Below, piece after piece: positions 17,532 through 25,983 of a stretch of 64,000 bases of DNA. A program made the translations under genes and the position numbers. Under the pieces are notes generated by a model. That model did not search any database, was not told where the DNA came from, and saw only the letters and a list, made by a program, of their open reading frames with translations. Position 1 is the stretch's first letter, and each line of letters opens with the position of its first letter. Origin of the DNA: Fimbriiglobus ruber (GTDB lineage Bacteria; Planctomycetota; Planctomycetia; Gemmatales; Gemmataceae); the NCBI RefSeq assembly GCF_002197845.1, contig NZ_NIDE01000011.1:124001-188000 (forward strand), given 5' to 3'.

Positions 17532-17762
17532 GTAAACAATACCCGCTGGCGGGGGCGTGTCAAGTAGGACGATCGGAAGGCGGTAAAAGTTCTGCAGAAA
17601 GATTTCAGTCGTTCGGCCCGGTGCTTCGTGTGTTGTTACAAGGTCTCATTTTCCGCTTGCTCAGCACGATGCCGGGTTCGCGGCGTGAACTGGCATCGTT
17701 CACGATTCACGAACCCAGGGGTTGCAAAGCCCTGAAAAGATCGACACAGTGGATTTTTAAGG

Positions 17763-18872
17763 ATGAAGAGCTGGGTAGAAGAACTCAGTCGGAAAGCCGT
17801 GTTGGCGAACAACGCCGAGTTCGTGACACTTGCCGCAATGGCCGCCGGGTTGAGTTTGGTGTTCCTGCTTTTCGGACTCCGGCGCCACCCGCGCCGAATG
17901 AAAGCCCCCGGAGGCGTCCAGCCTTTCAAAGGGACACATATCATGAGTCATCCGCACAACACGGACCCTGCGTCGCCCCCGTCTTCAGATCCGTCTGCCG
18001 GGCAAACCGTCCCTGCGTTGACTCTTGTGGAAAACCGGGACGCAGTGTCATCGACCGGATCGAGATCGGGTATGTCCAGAAAGCGGGCTCGGCGGCTCGA
18101 GTGCGCGTTGTTGGTTGCCGTACTCTGCGGATTCGCGTCGGCCGCCGTGGTGTGGGTTGCGTTGCCGCCAAGGACTTACAAAGCGGTCGCGTTACTCGGG
18201 TTCCAGCGAGCGAGTCACGGGCAGGTCTTTCGGGAATTCGCTCCCTCGTTGGCGGCCGAGATGCAGCAAATGACCGAGCGGGCTCTGCTCGAGAGCGTGG
18301 CCGCCAAGCCAGACGTTCGTCGTCTGGCTTGGGTCAACAACGCCGAAGACCCAGCGGGGGTGCTTGCGGCAGCCATCACCGTTAAACAAGAAAAAGGTAC
18401 GCTTGTTAGCGTGTCGATGAACGGTGGCGTCGCCGAACCTTGTCAGGTAATCGTAAATGCAGTCGTTGAGGAATATGTCCAGAAAGCCACTTCTGAAGAA
18501 CGCCTTGCCCAGTTGAAGCGCCGAGCCGAACTCGAGTCCCGCCTCAAATCGCTGGACAATAAGATCAAGAAACCTGAACGCTCTTTCCTCGATTTTGCAA
18601 GCATCAATCCGCTCCAACACCCGGAAAAGCCGGCTGATTTGATCGAATTGAACGCGATTAAAGATCAGCGATTTTCTTGCATCAAAGAGATGTTCGAAAT
18701 GGACCATTACCACCAGTCGAGCCGCGTTTCTGTACTCCAACCGGCAACGGTCGTGCAGGTCGATGAACAAATCAAGAATGCCGAGTGGGCGGGAATCGGC
18801 GGGCTCGTCGCATTTGCCACGACTGTCGTCGGGCTACGTTTGACCTTCACAATACTCGCGCTCCGGCGCTAG
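17763..18872 (+). CDS. Wzz-like (chain-length determinant type) membrane protein
   Basis: 369 residues if begun at ATG 17763; ATG 17943 (MSHPHNTDPASPPS) is an alternative start. Two membrane segments bracket a long extracytoplasmic part: ALLVAVLCGFASAAVVWVAL (about 115-135) and IGGLVAFATTVVGLRLTFTI near the C-terminus. Between them are the beta/alpha start (YKAVALLGFQRA, EMQQMTERALLESVAAKP, VRRLAWVNNAEDPAGVLAAA) and a charged coiled-coil (SEERLAQLKRRAELESRLKS). This layout is that of Wzz/GumC polysaccharide co-polymerases, here without a tyrosine-kinase domain. No polysaccharide genes are adjacent. The extra N-terminal hydrophobic segment (VTLAAMAAGLSLVFLLFGL) would only exist with the first start. 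Confidence 0.65.
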   Translation: MKSWVEELSRKAVLANNAEFVTLAAMAAGLSLVFLLFGLRRHPRRMKAPGGVQPFKGTHIMSHPHNTDPASPPSSDPSAGQTVPALTLVENRDAVSSTGSRSGMSRKRARRLECALLVAVLCGFASAAVVWVALPPRTYKAVALLGFQRASHGQVFREFAPSLAAEMQQMTERALLESVAAKPDVRRLAWVNNAEDPAGVLAAAITVKQEKGTLVSVSMNGGVAEPCQVIVNAVVEEYVQKATSEERLAQLKRRAELESRLKSLDNKIKKPERSFLDFASINPLQHPEKPADLIELNAIKDQRFSCIKEMFEMDHYHQSSRVSVLQPATVVQVDEQIKNAEWAGIGGLVAFATTVVGLRLTFTILALRR

Positions 18873-18945
18873 TAGCATCGGAAAACATGTCCAGAAATGA
18901 CTTAGCTCGTACACAACGGGGAGAAGGCTCGATCCGGTTGCCGGG

Positions 18946-19000
18946 CCGGACATTATTGGAACGTCGACATTTGGAAAAATGTCCGGCTCGACGGTATACT
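18946..19000 (+). promoter_or_regulatory. Promoter with overlapping palindromic operator (DUF4160/DUF2442 pair)
   Basis: A sigma-70-like promoter, TTGGAA (18971-18976), 18 bp, TATACT (18995-19000), lies 25 bp before the DUF4160 ATG. The -35 is inside a perfect palindrome GACATTT-GGAA-AAATGTC (18966-18983), and CCGGACATT (18946-18954) pairs with AATGTCCGG (18978-18986) as a wider palindrome. The downstream gene pair encodes an HTH protein, so autorepression through these half-sites is likely. Confidence 0.5.
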
Positions 19001-19024
19001 GTCATCTGACGTGACAAGTTCGCC

Positions 19025-19282
19025 ATGCCCAAGGTCGCCTGCTTCCAGATACCCGGGCTGACGTGCTGGTTCTGGTCGAACGACCACGAGCCGCCACATT
19101 TTCACGTCAAGCGAGACGGGGAATGGGAACTCCGGGTCAAATTCTTGGAGAGCGTGGACCAGATGTTCGAGTTGGTGTGGGGCGCGGAACCGAAAGCGAA
19201 ACTGCTCCGCAAGATCACGCAGGCCGTGGCGGAGAACCGAATGAATTTGTTGGCCGAGTGGGAGGCGAACGTCAACCAATGA
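19025..19282 (+). CDS. DUF4160 protein (toxin-antitoxin-like partner)
   Basis: 85 residues, matching the DUF4160 family: CFQIPGLTCWFWSNDHEPPH, FHVKRDGEWELRVKF, KLLRKITQAVAENR, LLAEWEANVN. Family members carry the conserved (N/D)-D-H-x-P-P-H-(F/V)-H-V motif seen here and are usually encoded beside DUF2442 genes in candidate toxin-antitoxin loci. The TGA overlaps the ATG of the next gene by 4 bp. Biochemical activity is not known. Confidence 0.85.
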   Translation: MPKVACFQIPGLTCWFWSNDHEPPHFHVKRDGEWELRVKFLESVDQMFELVWGAEPKAKLLRKITQAVAENRMNLLAEWEANVNQ

Positions 19283-20175
19283 CCACCAAGACGCCGGCTA
19301 AGCACGCGGTAGCGTTCTACACCGCTTCCGCCCGGCTCGCCCACGCCTACCGGAGCGCGGCCAGGCGCAACAAAACTCTGGCCCGCTGCGCGGAACTTCG
19401 GGAGTTGGGCGGTGCCGCCCAATCCCACGTGGCTGGACACCATGCGCTCCAGAACGTCGTTCTCTCCCACGCGGACGACGACCATTTCGTGCTAACGAAC
19501 CCGCGCGTCGAACCGGTGGTTACCGGCGCGTTCCACGTACTTTTCACGGGACCAGCCACGCACCCCGATCAGGTAGCTCAGTGGATGCGGACGACAAACA
19601 TCCGCTCGGAAAACCGCCTTCACGTAATTAATGCCGACGATCTGGAAGGCGCGCAGGTTTCCCAATTACTCGGCCGGATCTGTTCCGCTCTCGGCGGGGA
19701 CGGCGACCGCGGCAGTATTATCGACGCCTACTTCACCGGAGGATCGTTGACCGTCCGGGGTCCGGGGCACCGCATGCTTCACGTTCCGGCGGATTCCGTC
19801 CCGGCTTTGAAAGGGCACCCGCCCCAGGTGTTGCGGAATTTCGAGATCGACCCCGACGGCTCGTTCCTCTACTGGCCCGCGCTCGATGTTCATCTGGGTT
19901 GGAATCAATTCCTGCAAGCGGTCGACCCGGCCGAGTTCCGAAGTGCCCAGCAACGGAGCAGTGGTTTCAACAAGCGGTACGGCGCGGCCATCCGCAAAAT
20001 CCGCGAGGACGCCGGGGTCGCGCAGTCGAAGGTCGTGGGGCTCACGGACCGCAAACTGCGCCGCATCGAGCATGGCGAGTGCCGGGCCACGACCACCGCA
20101 CTCGCCGCGCTGGCACGGGCTCACGGGCTTAATGCAAACGAATACCTGGAAAAACTGGCGAAGGCGATGCGGTGA
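19279..20175 (+). CDS. Long HTH/DUF2442-like partner of DUF4160
   Basis: 298 residues beginning at the ATG that overlaps the DUF4160 stop. The segment LRNFEIDPDGSFLYWPALDV, then HLGWNQFLQAVDP (about 193-230) is DUF2442-like. It is followed by an XRE-type HTH (YGAAIRKIREDAGVAQSKVV, then DRKLRRIEHGECRATTTALA). The N-terminal 190 residues (HHALQNVVLSHADDDHFVLT, NADDLEGAQVSQLLGRICSA, SLTVRGPGHRMLHVPA) are unrecognised and much longer than in ordinary DUF2442 antitoxins. Likely the antitoxin/autorepressor of the pair. Confidence 0.7.
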   Translation: MTTKTPAKHAVAFYTASARLAHAYRSAARRNKTLARCAELRELGGAAQSHVAGHHALQNVVLSHADDDHFVLTNPRVEPVVTGAFHVLFTGPATHPDQVAQWMRTTNIRSENRLHVINADDLEGAQVSQLLGRICSALGGDGDRGSIIDAYFTGGSLTVRGPGHRMLHVPADSVPALKGHPPQVLRNFEIDPDGSFLYWPALDVHLGWNQFLQAVDPAEFRSAQQRSSGFNKRYGAAIRKIREDAGVAQSKVVGLTDRKLRRIEHGECRATTTALAALARAHGLNANEYLEKLAKAMR

Positions 20176-20196
20176 GCGTCCGGCTTCCGGCCCGCC

Positions 20197-21624
20197 TTAC
20201 ATCACCCCGGCGATCGGCTGGCCGGCGTGGCCGAAGAACACCGGGCGGTTGCTCGGCGTGTAGATCGGCTGGTCGCGGTCGATGCCGAGCTTCGCGTAGA
20301 TCGTACTCGCGTAGTCTTCCGGGGTATACGGCGTGTCGAGGACGTACCCGCCCTCGCGGTCGGTCTTCCCGATCACCTGGCCGCCCCGCACGCCGGCCCC
20401 GGCGAACACGATCGAATACGCGTGCGTCCAGTGGTCCCGGCCTTTGGCCTTGTTGATCTTCGGCGTCCGCCCGAACTCGGACACGAAACAGACCAGCGTC
20501 TCCGCCAACAACCCGCGGTCGTGGAGGTCGGCGATGAGGGCGGAAAACGCCTGGTCGACGCTGCCCATCATGACCCAGTGGGCGATCCCGTACCGGCCGG
20601 CCCCGGCCCCGGTCGCGCCGGGCAGCTCGCACGTCTTGGTCGCGTAAATGTGGTCGTGGTGGTCCCAATTCAGGTTACCGCCCTTCGGCGTTTCCTTGGT
20701 CAGCGGCCAGCGGGTGTCGACAGTCACGAAGCGGACGCCGGCCTCGATCAGCTTCCGCCCGACGAGGTAACACGCCCCGCGGTGCCCGGCCCCGTAGGCG
20801 TCCCGCACCTTCTGCGGCTCCCTGGACAGGTCGAACGCCTCGGTCACTTTCGGGCTGGTCAGCATGTCGAAGGCCTGGTCGTAAAGCCGGTCCATGCCCT
20901 GGACGTCATACCCCGGGCCACTGGCCGCCTGCCGGCGGTCGAGGCCGTCGCGGAGGCCGTGCCGGTCGGTCAGTCGGCCGTCGCGGTTCTCGGCCCGGGC
21001 GATGAGCCCGTCGATCTTCCAGGCCGGGTCGGCCAGGTCGCGGCCGCCGGTCTTGAACACCTTGGTCCCGGCCGGGAGGAAGCCGGTCCGCGTCTCGGCC
21101 GCCTGCTCGTGGTTGCCCGGCACCATGATGTACGGCGGTAGGTACTTGCAGTTCGACCCGATGGTGTGCGAGACGATCGAGCCGATGTCCGGCATCGTCA
21201 GCGCGGCCGCCCCCGGGTGCGACCCGGAGAGGGCGTACTGCGTCCCGTTCGGGTGGGCGTCGGCCCCGTCCTTGGCGTGGTGCATCGAGCGGACGACGGC
21301 CAGCTTATCGGCCACGGCCGCGGTCTTCGTCAGCAGCTCGCTGAACTGGATGCCGGGGACGTTGGTCGCGATCGGCTTGAACGGCGTGCGGTGGTCGGCG
21401 ACCGCGTCGGGCTTCGGGTCCCAGGTGTCCATGTGGGACAGGCCGCCCTGTTCGTAAATGACGAGCACGTTCCTGGCTGCGGCTCTTCTCCCCGCGGCAG
21501 CCGCCGCGGCAAGGCAGTTCGGCAGAGATAGGCCGAGGACGGACGCGGTGCCGAGGCGGAGAACGTCGCGGCGCGTCAACGTGCGGTCGGCGGCGCGCCG
21601 GGTGAACCAGTCGGGGAAGGACAT
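20197..21624 (-). CDS. DUF1501 protein, Tat-exported
   Basis: 475 residues. Twin-arginine signal TLTRRDVLRLGTASVLGLSL near residue 17, then the DUF1501 fold: NVLVIYEQGGLSHMDTWDPK, KTAAVADKLAVVRSMHHAKD, NGTQYALSGSHPG, VCFVSEFGRTPKINKAKGRD, HWTHAYSIVFAGAGVRGG. Its end (NRPVFFGHAGQPIAGVM) is the usual terminus. These proteins are sulfatase/phosphatase-superfamily relatives abundant in planctomycetes and usually paired with DUF1549/DUF1553 proteins; here no such partner is adjacent (the DUF1549 gene is 10 kb away). ATG 21624 is preferred over TTG 21627. Confidence 0.9.
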   Translation of the reverse strand: MSFPDWFTRRAADRTLTRRDVLRLGTASVLGLSLPNCLAAAAAAGRRAAARNVLVIYEQGGLSHMDTWDPKPDAVADHRTPFKPIATNVPGIQFSELLTKTAAVADKLAVVRSMHHAKDGADAHPNGTQYALSGSHPGAAALTMPDIGSIVSHTIGSNCKYLPPYIMVPGNHEQAAETRTGFLPAGTKVFKTGGRDLADPAWKIDGLIARAENRDGRLTDRHGLRDGLDRRQAASGPGYDVQGMDRLYDQAFDMLTSPKVTEAFDLSREPQKVRDAYGAGHRGACYLVGRKLIEAGVRFVTVDTRWPLTKETPKGGNLNWDHHDHIYATKTCELPGATGAGAGRYGIAHWVMMGSVDQAFSALIADLHDRGLLAETLVCFVSEFGRTPKINKAKGRDHWTHAYSIVFAGAGVRGGQVIGKTDREGGYVLDTPYTPEDYASTIYAKLGIDRDQPIYTPSNRPVFFGHAGQPIAGVM

Positions 21625-21690
21625 CAACAGCTCCGAACAGGACCGCGGCCGGGGGCCGGGATCGGCGGGGGAATCGACTCACATAGTTTC

Positions 21691-22553
21691 GTCGGGAGAG
21701 GGCGGAAAGAAAAGCGCAAAATCTTCTGCCGGGTGAGCGACTTCGGGGCCAGTTTGGACCGTTCGACTGATGACATCCCGATTCAAGAAGTGGAAGACCT
21801 GTCGGGAACGTTCTTCGGCCTCGATTCTCGGGAATGTATCGTTCAGTCGGAACGCCCAACCGCGCAGAAACTACCCCCGGTCCGAGTATGCAAGTCCGTG
21901 CTCGACGACGAAACGCGGTCCACTGAGCCGACATTTTTCCGTGTAGTGATATCCTGGTCCGTCCACTGTCAGAAAACGCCTTGCAAGGTGCGAAAAGCGC
22001 AGAAATTACCTCGGGTCTCGGTTTCGAAGCCCTGGCCACCCGTCCGCGTCACGACAGGCGGTCGGACACGGCTCCCGTCTCGCCGGTCGGTGTGCGACGA
22101 GATTAGTCTGAGGTTGAAGGGGAGAAACGATCCGCCCGGATGAAGATTGGCAAACGACAAGGTTCGTCGTGAAAGAGTGGAAAATCAAAGCGCAGGCTCA
22201 TGAGACGGCCGAGGTGGAAGGGCGTAACCATCCCGCCGCAATCGCTCCCACACCGGCGCTCGGCGCGGGTCTCCGACCCCGCCGTTCGGCCCGACCGCAG
22301 GTCTCCCGGCCCACGGCGGGTGCCCATCCGGTCGGTGTCCCGTGCGGCGTGCGTCGAGCAGGGGAGACCTGCGGTCGGGCCGAACGGCGGGGTCGGAGAC
22401 CCGCGCCGAGCGCATCCAACGGCGGGGTCGGAGACCCGCGCCGAGCGCAATCCATGGCGGGGTCGGAGACCCGCGCCGAGCGCGATCCGCCCGGATGAAG
22501 ATTGGCGAACGACAAGGTACGTCGTGAGAGGGCGGAAAGAAAAGCGCAAAATC
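21691..22553. repeat. Intergenic repeat cluster (direct and inverted copies)
   Basis: The 950-bp gap between the DUF1501 and RsbW-like genes holds no supportable gene. It contains: a 33-bp sequence (GAGAGGGCGGAAAGAAAAGC and flanks) at 21691-21723 and again at 22521-22553; a ~66-bp direct repeat at 22129-22194 and 22484-22549 (start GATCCGCCCGGATGAAGATT); a perfect 51-bp inverted repeat (22256-22306 with 22363-22413); and three direct copies of a 28-bp unit (GGCGGGGTCGGAGACCCGCG and flank) at 22386, 22421 and 22456, exactly 35 bp apart. The ORFs across it are repeat artefacts. Confidence 0.75.
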
Positions 22554-22580
22554 GTCGCGGGGAAGGGCTATTCGCCAGCG

Positions 22581-23003
22581 TTACTCGCTGATGATGCGGA
22601 CCTTGGTCATGGTGACCACGTTGCCCCGGCCGTGGTATTCGACCGAGGTCATGAAGTTGCGGATGAGCAGGAGGCCGCGGCCGCAGGGGCGTTCGAGGTT
22701 TTCCGGGGCCGTCGGGTCGGGCACGTCGGCCGGGTTGAACCCGGGGCCCTCGTCGGTGATCTTGATGTCGAACCGCTCGGTGGTCACCGTATAGACCACG
22801 AAGACGCGGCGGTCGGGGTCGAGTTGGTTGCCATGCTTGATCGCGTTGACCAGGGCCTCTTCGAGGGCGAGCTTGATCGAAAAGATGTCGCGGTCGCCGT
22901 ACCGCGCGGACTGCAGCGCGTCTTCGATTTCCTCTTGGACCCGCCGGGCTTCGGCCAGGTCGCTCGGGATCGTGATCTCGGCGGCAATGTGCGGTTCGGC
23001 CAT
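22581..23003 (-). CDS. RsbW-like anti-sigma factor / serine kinase (HATPase)
   Basis: 140 residues with the GHKL ATPase boxes: N-box LALEEALVNAIKHGNQLD (near 46), G1 ITDEGPGFN (near 88) and GRGLLLIRNFM (near 113). This is the RsbW/SpoIIAB-type family that phosphorylates a STAS-domain anti-anti-sigma factor. The STAS gene lies 69 bp upstream on the same strand, so the two probably form a partner-switching pair. The target sigma factor is not in the window. Confidence 0.9.
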   Translation of the reverse strand: MAEPHIAAEITIPSDLAEARRVQEEIEDALQSARYGDRDIFSIKLALEEALVNAIKHGNQLDPDRRVFVVYTVTTERFDIKITDEGPGFNPADVPDPTAPENLERPCGRGLLLIRNFMTSVEYHGRGNVVTMTKVRIISE

Positions 23004-23072
23004 ATCTACCTGCCGCGGCGGGCGGGGGGCGCGACGACCGCGGCCCGGAGAGGGGCCGGCGGCCCCACGGCG

Positions 23073-23429
23073 TCAGAAGGTGTTCAGACCCGTGGTCTCG
23101 TCCTTGACGATCGTCAACATTTTATCGAGTTTCGTGATCTCGAAGATTTCCAGAATGCTCTTGGAGATGCCGCACAGGACCAGCTTGCCGCCGATGGCGC
23201 TCAGCCGCTGGTGCAGCCGGATCAGTTTGCCCAGCGCGGCACTGGACAGGAACTCGACGTTCGAGAAGTTCAGGAGCACCTTCCGCCGGCCGAGTTCGTC
23301 CACGAGCCGGAAGAGGTCGTCCCCGATCATCTGGATGTTCTGTTCGTCGAGGATCTTCTTGTCGACGAACTGGACGACGGTGATGTCACCGATTTCATCC
23401 ACGGTCAGGCGCTGACGACGGTTGGACAT
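23073..23429 (-). CDS. STAS-domain anti-anti-sigma factor
   Basis: 118 residues, single STAS domain: QRLTVDEIGDITVVQFVDKK, GRRKVLLNFSNVEF then LSSAALGKLIRLHQRL. The serine of LSSAALG (near residue 60) occupies the position phosphorylated in SpoIIAA/RsbV proteins. It is the upstream partner of the RsbW-like kinase. A SpoIIE-type phosphatase that could dephosphorylate it is encoded at 28.2-29.3 kb but appears frameshifted. Confidence 0.9.
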   Translation of the reverse strand: MSNRRQRLTVDEIGDITVVQFVDKKILDEQNIQMIGDDLFRLVDELGRRKVLLNFSNVEFLSSAALGKLIRLHQRLSAIGGKLVLCGISKSILEIFEITKLDKMLTIVKDETTGLNTF

Positions 23430-23638
23430 GCCTCACCTTATGTTTTCAACGCGGCCAAGGGCGTGCGAGGGGCGTGCGAGGAGCCCGATCCCGTCGGCCG
23501 AAAGGGCCGTATGTTTAGATTTGATTGTGCGAGTTAATCCGAACCTGTCAAGCGGGTAAGTGTGCTGATTCCGGCGCCCGTGGGGTCGGCCGGCGGCACG
23601 CCCGGCACCCGCGGCAGGGTCGCCGGGAACGGACTCCG

Positions 23639-24184
23639 TCACCCGCCGGCCCCGGCGACCGGCAGCCGGCTCGCGTACTCCAACTCGGGCCCCATGGTGT
23701 CGACCGCCTTCCGGTCGGTCTCGGCCGGGTTCAGGCAGAACAGGTCCCACTTCTCCCCGTTCAGGCCCCACTGCCGCACGTAATACGTCCCGTCGCCGTT
23801 CGGCTCCAGCGGGAAGATCACGCACTGGCTCGGCTTGTACTTGGCGAAGTCCCCCTCGGCGAGCCCGACCTTGTGGAAGACGCAGCCCTCGTTGAAGAAG
23901 ACGCACCACCCGCCGATCACGCGGAGCATCGGCATGTCGAGTTTCGTGCGCCCGCTCAGGAACCCCTCGGCCTCGATCAGCTTGGCCGCCTCGGGCCGCA
24001 GGTGCGGGACGAACTTCTTCAAGTTCTTGGTCACCACCTTCTGCTCGGCTTCGGACAGGCTCGGGCGGCCGTTCTGGCAGCAGAGCCCGGGGCACCCGCG
24101 ACCGAACGTGCAGTCGAACGTGGCCGTGTCGCCGTTCGTGACGGTCAGCGGGACGGTCTTGGCGGGCGACTTGCGGGGCGGCAT
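23639..24184 (-). CDS. Cysteine-cluster protein (YkgJ/UPF0153-like)
   Basis: 181 residues from ATG 24184 (MPPRKSPAKTVPLTV). Cysteines cluster as CTFGRGCPGLCCQNGRPSLS (about 24-43), GGWCVFFNEGCVFH (near 98), CVIFP (near 126) and FCLNP (near 156), the spacing expected for the zinc- or iron-sulphur-binding YkgJ-type family. The gene is 44 bp downstream of the ATP-grasp ligase on the same strand. Frame remains open further upstream, but that extension overlaps the ligase and is not credible. Function unknown. Confidence 0.8.
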   Translation of the reverse strand: MPPRKSPAKTVPLTVTNGDTATFDCTFGRGCPGLCCQNGRPSLSEAEQKVVTKNLKKFVPHLRPEAAKLIEAEGFLSGRTKLDMPMLRVIGGWCVFFNEGCVFHKVGLAEGDFAKYKPSQCVIFPLEPNGDGTYYVRQWGLNGEKWDLFCLNPAETDRKAVDTMGPELEYASRLPVAGAGG

Positions 24185-24228
24185 GAGCGGGCGTCCGGGT
24201 GAAGTTCGGGCGAGCGGGCCGGTGGAGG

Positions 24229-25311
24229 TTACGCCCCGACGGCCTGGGCGGATGGCAAGGGTGTCACGGGAGCCCGGGGCACCGTCCAGTCCGACCCGCG
24301 GGCGGCCGCGTATTTGGCGACGTGCGCGACGAACGCGTCGTGCGTCCACCCGATCGCCTCCAAGCCGTACCGCAACATGATACTCGTAATCGACGGGTTC
24401 GGGTTGGCTTCGAGGATGTACACCTTGCCCTCGTCGGTCACGCGGGCGTCGACCCGCGCGTAATCCCGGCAGCCGAGCAGGCGGTACGTCTTCTGGGCCG
24501 CCCGGACGAGCCGGCCGGTCACGTCCTCGGGGAGAACGACCGGGACATCCACCGGGGTCCGGTGGTACTCCGAACTATCGGTCCGCCACTTGGCGTCGTA
24601 TGAGTAGATCGGCCACAAATCGGTGTGATCGTCTTCGCCCTTCTGGAACAGGATCTCGGAGAACGGCAGGGCGGTCGGGGCGGGGGCGGCCGCGTCGAGT
24701 TCGACCAGGGTGACGTGCATCTCCCGGCCGACGATGAACTGTTCGACGAGGACCGGCCCGCCGTACCGGGCGAGGATGTATTCGACCCGGTCGCGGAGGT
24801 CGGCGTCGGTCGTCACGACGGCCCCCTGGTCGATCCCGACGCTGGCGTCCTCCCGGGCCGGCTTGACGATCACCGGCCACCCGAGGGTGTTCGCCGGGCA
24901 CGCCTCGCCCGCCTCGACCGCGAAGAACGCCGGCGTCTCGATCCCGGCCCCGATGAACAGGTGCTTGGCCAGCAGCTTGTTCCGGGCGAGGGTCATGGCC
25001 TGGGCCGGGGAGCCGGTGAACGGGACCGCCAGCCACTCCATGATCCCGGCCACGAACGCCTCGGTGTTCCCGTGGTCGGCCGTGCCCTCGAACAGGTTGA
25101 ACACGACGTCCGGCGGGTCGTTCTTGAGGCGGGCGACGAGCGGGGTGGGGTCCGTGCTGACGCCCAACCGGGTGACCGGGAGGCCGGCCTTTTCCAGAAA
25201 CCCGGTGACGATGTTGACGCTGTGGATCACGTCGTGTTCGGCGTCGGCGTCGGGGTGGTCGGCTGCGAGGACGGGTTCGTTGAACAGGACGAGGACTCGA
25301 GGCGGGGCCAT
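24229..25311 (-). CDS. D-alanine--D-alanine ligase-like ATP-grasp protein
   Basis: 360 residues. N-terminal Rossmann-like part (RVLVLFNEPVLAADHP, DPPDVVFNLFEGTADHGNTE) and an ATP-grasp core with substrate-side GSPAQAMTLARNKLLAKHLF, the Lys-containing WPVIVKPAREDASVGIDQGA and the metal-binding end ARVDARVTDEGKVYILEANPNPS. The order matches Ddl enzymes, but the long family of Ddl-like ligases with unknown amino acid substrates is common in planctomycetes, so a true cell-wall role is not assured. No murein genes are adjacent. It heads a two-gene unit with the cysteine-cluster protein. Confidence 0.85.
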   Translation of the reverse strand: MAPPRVLVLFNEPVLAADHPDADAEHDVIHSVNIVTGFLEKAGLPVTRLGVSTDPTPLVARLKNDPPDVVFNLFEGTADHGNTEAFVAGIMEWLAVPFTGSPAQAMTLARNKLLAKHLFIGAGIETPAFFAVEAGEACPANTLGWPVIVKPAREDASVGIDQGAVVTTDADLRDRVEYILARYGGPVLVEQFIVGREMHVTLVELDAAAPAPTALPFSEILFQKGEDDHTDLWPIYSYDAKWRTDSSEYHRTPVDVPVVLPEDVTGRLVRAAQKTYRLLGCRDYARVDARVTDEGKVYILEANPNPSITSIMLRYGLEAIGWTHDAFVAHVAKYAAARGSDWTVPRAPVTPLPSAQAVGA

Positions 25312-25689
25312 GAACGGCCTCCAACACGGCTGCGGAACGGGGGAGTGCGAATAACTCTTTCTTTATCGGCTAACCGGCCTTGTGTCGCCAGTCCACGTGG
25401 GCATGGGGGCGGGGGCGGGGGCGGCGGGGGCGAGTGACAGCCCGCACAAGCATCATAACTTGGCCGCAGCCGCGCGCAAGGTGTGCAATCGTAGCACACC
25501 GGCACAAAACACGATGTCCCAAGAGTTCGGCGGCAGCTGGCGGCTAAACGGCCCAGCAAATCGCGATCAGGGAAATATGTCGCGCAGGGCGTGCCTTTCT
25601 TCAAAGGCACGCTCGGGGTGATCGTCGCGTCGGCGGGCTTCTGGTATCGTCAGGTGAGCTGATCGTTGGTGGCAGCCGGGGGTTGTGCG
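25312..25689. other. Divergent intergenic region with G-tract and hairpin
   Basis: A 378-bp gap between two divergent ATP-grasp genes. It holds a run of G-tracts, three GGGGGC units followed by GGCGGGGGCG (25405-25432), capable of a G-quadruplex on the plus strand, and a hairpin GCGTGCCTTT-CTTC-AAAGGCACGC at 25589-25612, about 78 bp before the plus-strand gene. No ORF is supported. Confidence 0.5.
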
Positions 25690-25983
25690 ATGTCGATCCG
25701 CCGTGTTTACATCAAGAAGGCCGGCGGCGAGATCGCCAGTGAAGCGTGCTACGCCGCCTGGCGCGGCTTTTCTCACAAGGCTTACCTACTCGACTTCTTC
25801 GAGTGGGAAGACCTCGCCCAGAATTGCCTCCCCCTGGACCGGCGGACCCTGGTCGTGGGCGGGACCGTCACCGTTCACGCAGCCCTGCGGCGGATCGGCA
25901 TCGCAGTCCCGGTGCCGTTGAACATCCCCGAGCCCCTGTGCGAGTTCGCCGGCCGGCGTGTGTGGGAAACCACCCTCGGGGAA
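25690..25983 (+). pseudogene. ATP-grasp (DUF4343-like) protein, N-terminal part, cut by IS66
   Basis: 98 codons before the element: MSIRRVYIKKAGGEIASEAC, FSHKAYLLDFFEWEDL, LDRRTLVVGGTVTVHAALRR, then FAGRRVWETTLGE. The family normally continues after TLGE with VR... and then a pre-ATP-binding FxKP motif. That continuation is found after the IS at 27669. Translation now runs into IS sequence. Confidence 0.8.

Noticed and set aside
22386-22483. CRISPR-like array (28-bp repeats)
   Set aside because: Only three units, 7-bp spacers that are too short, and an inverted partner; no cas genes.
22200-23537. 445-codon plus ORF
   Set aside because: Runs through repeat units and antisense to the RsbW/STAS genes; no family features.
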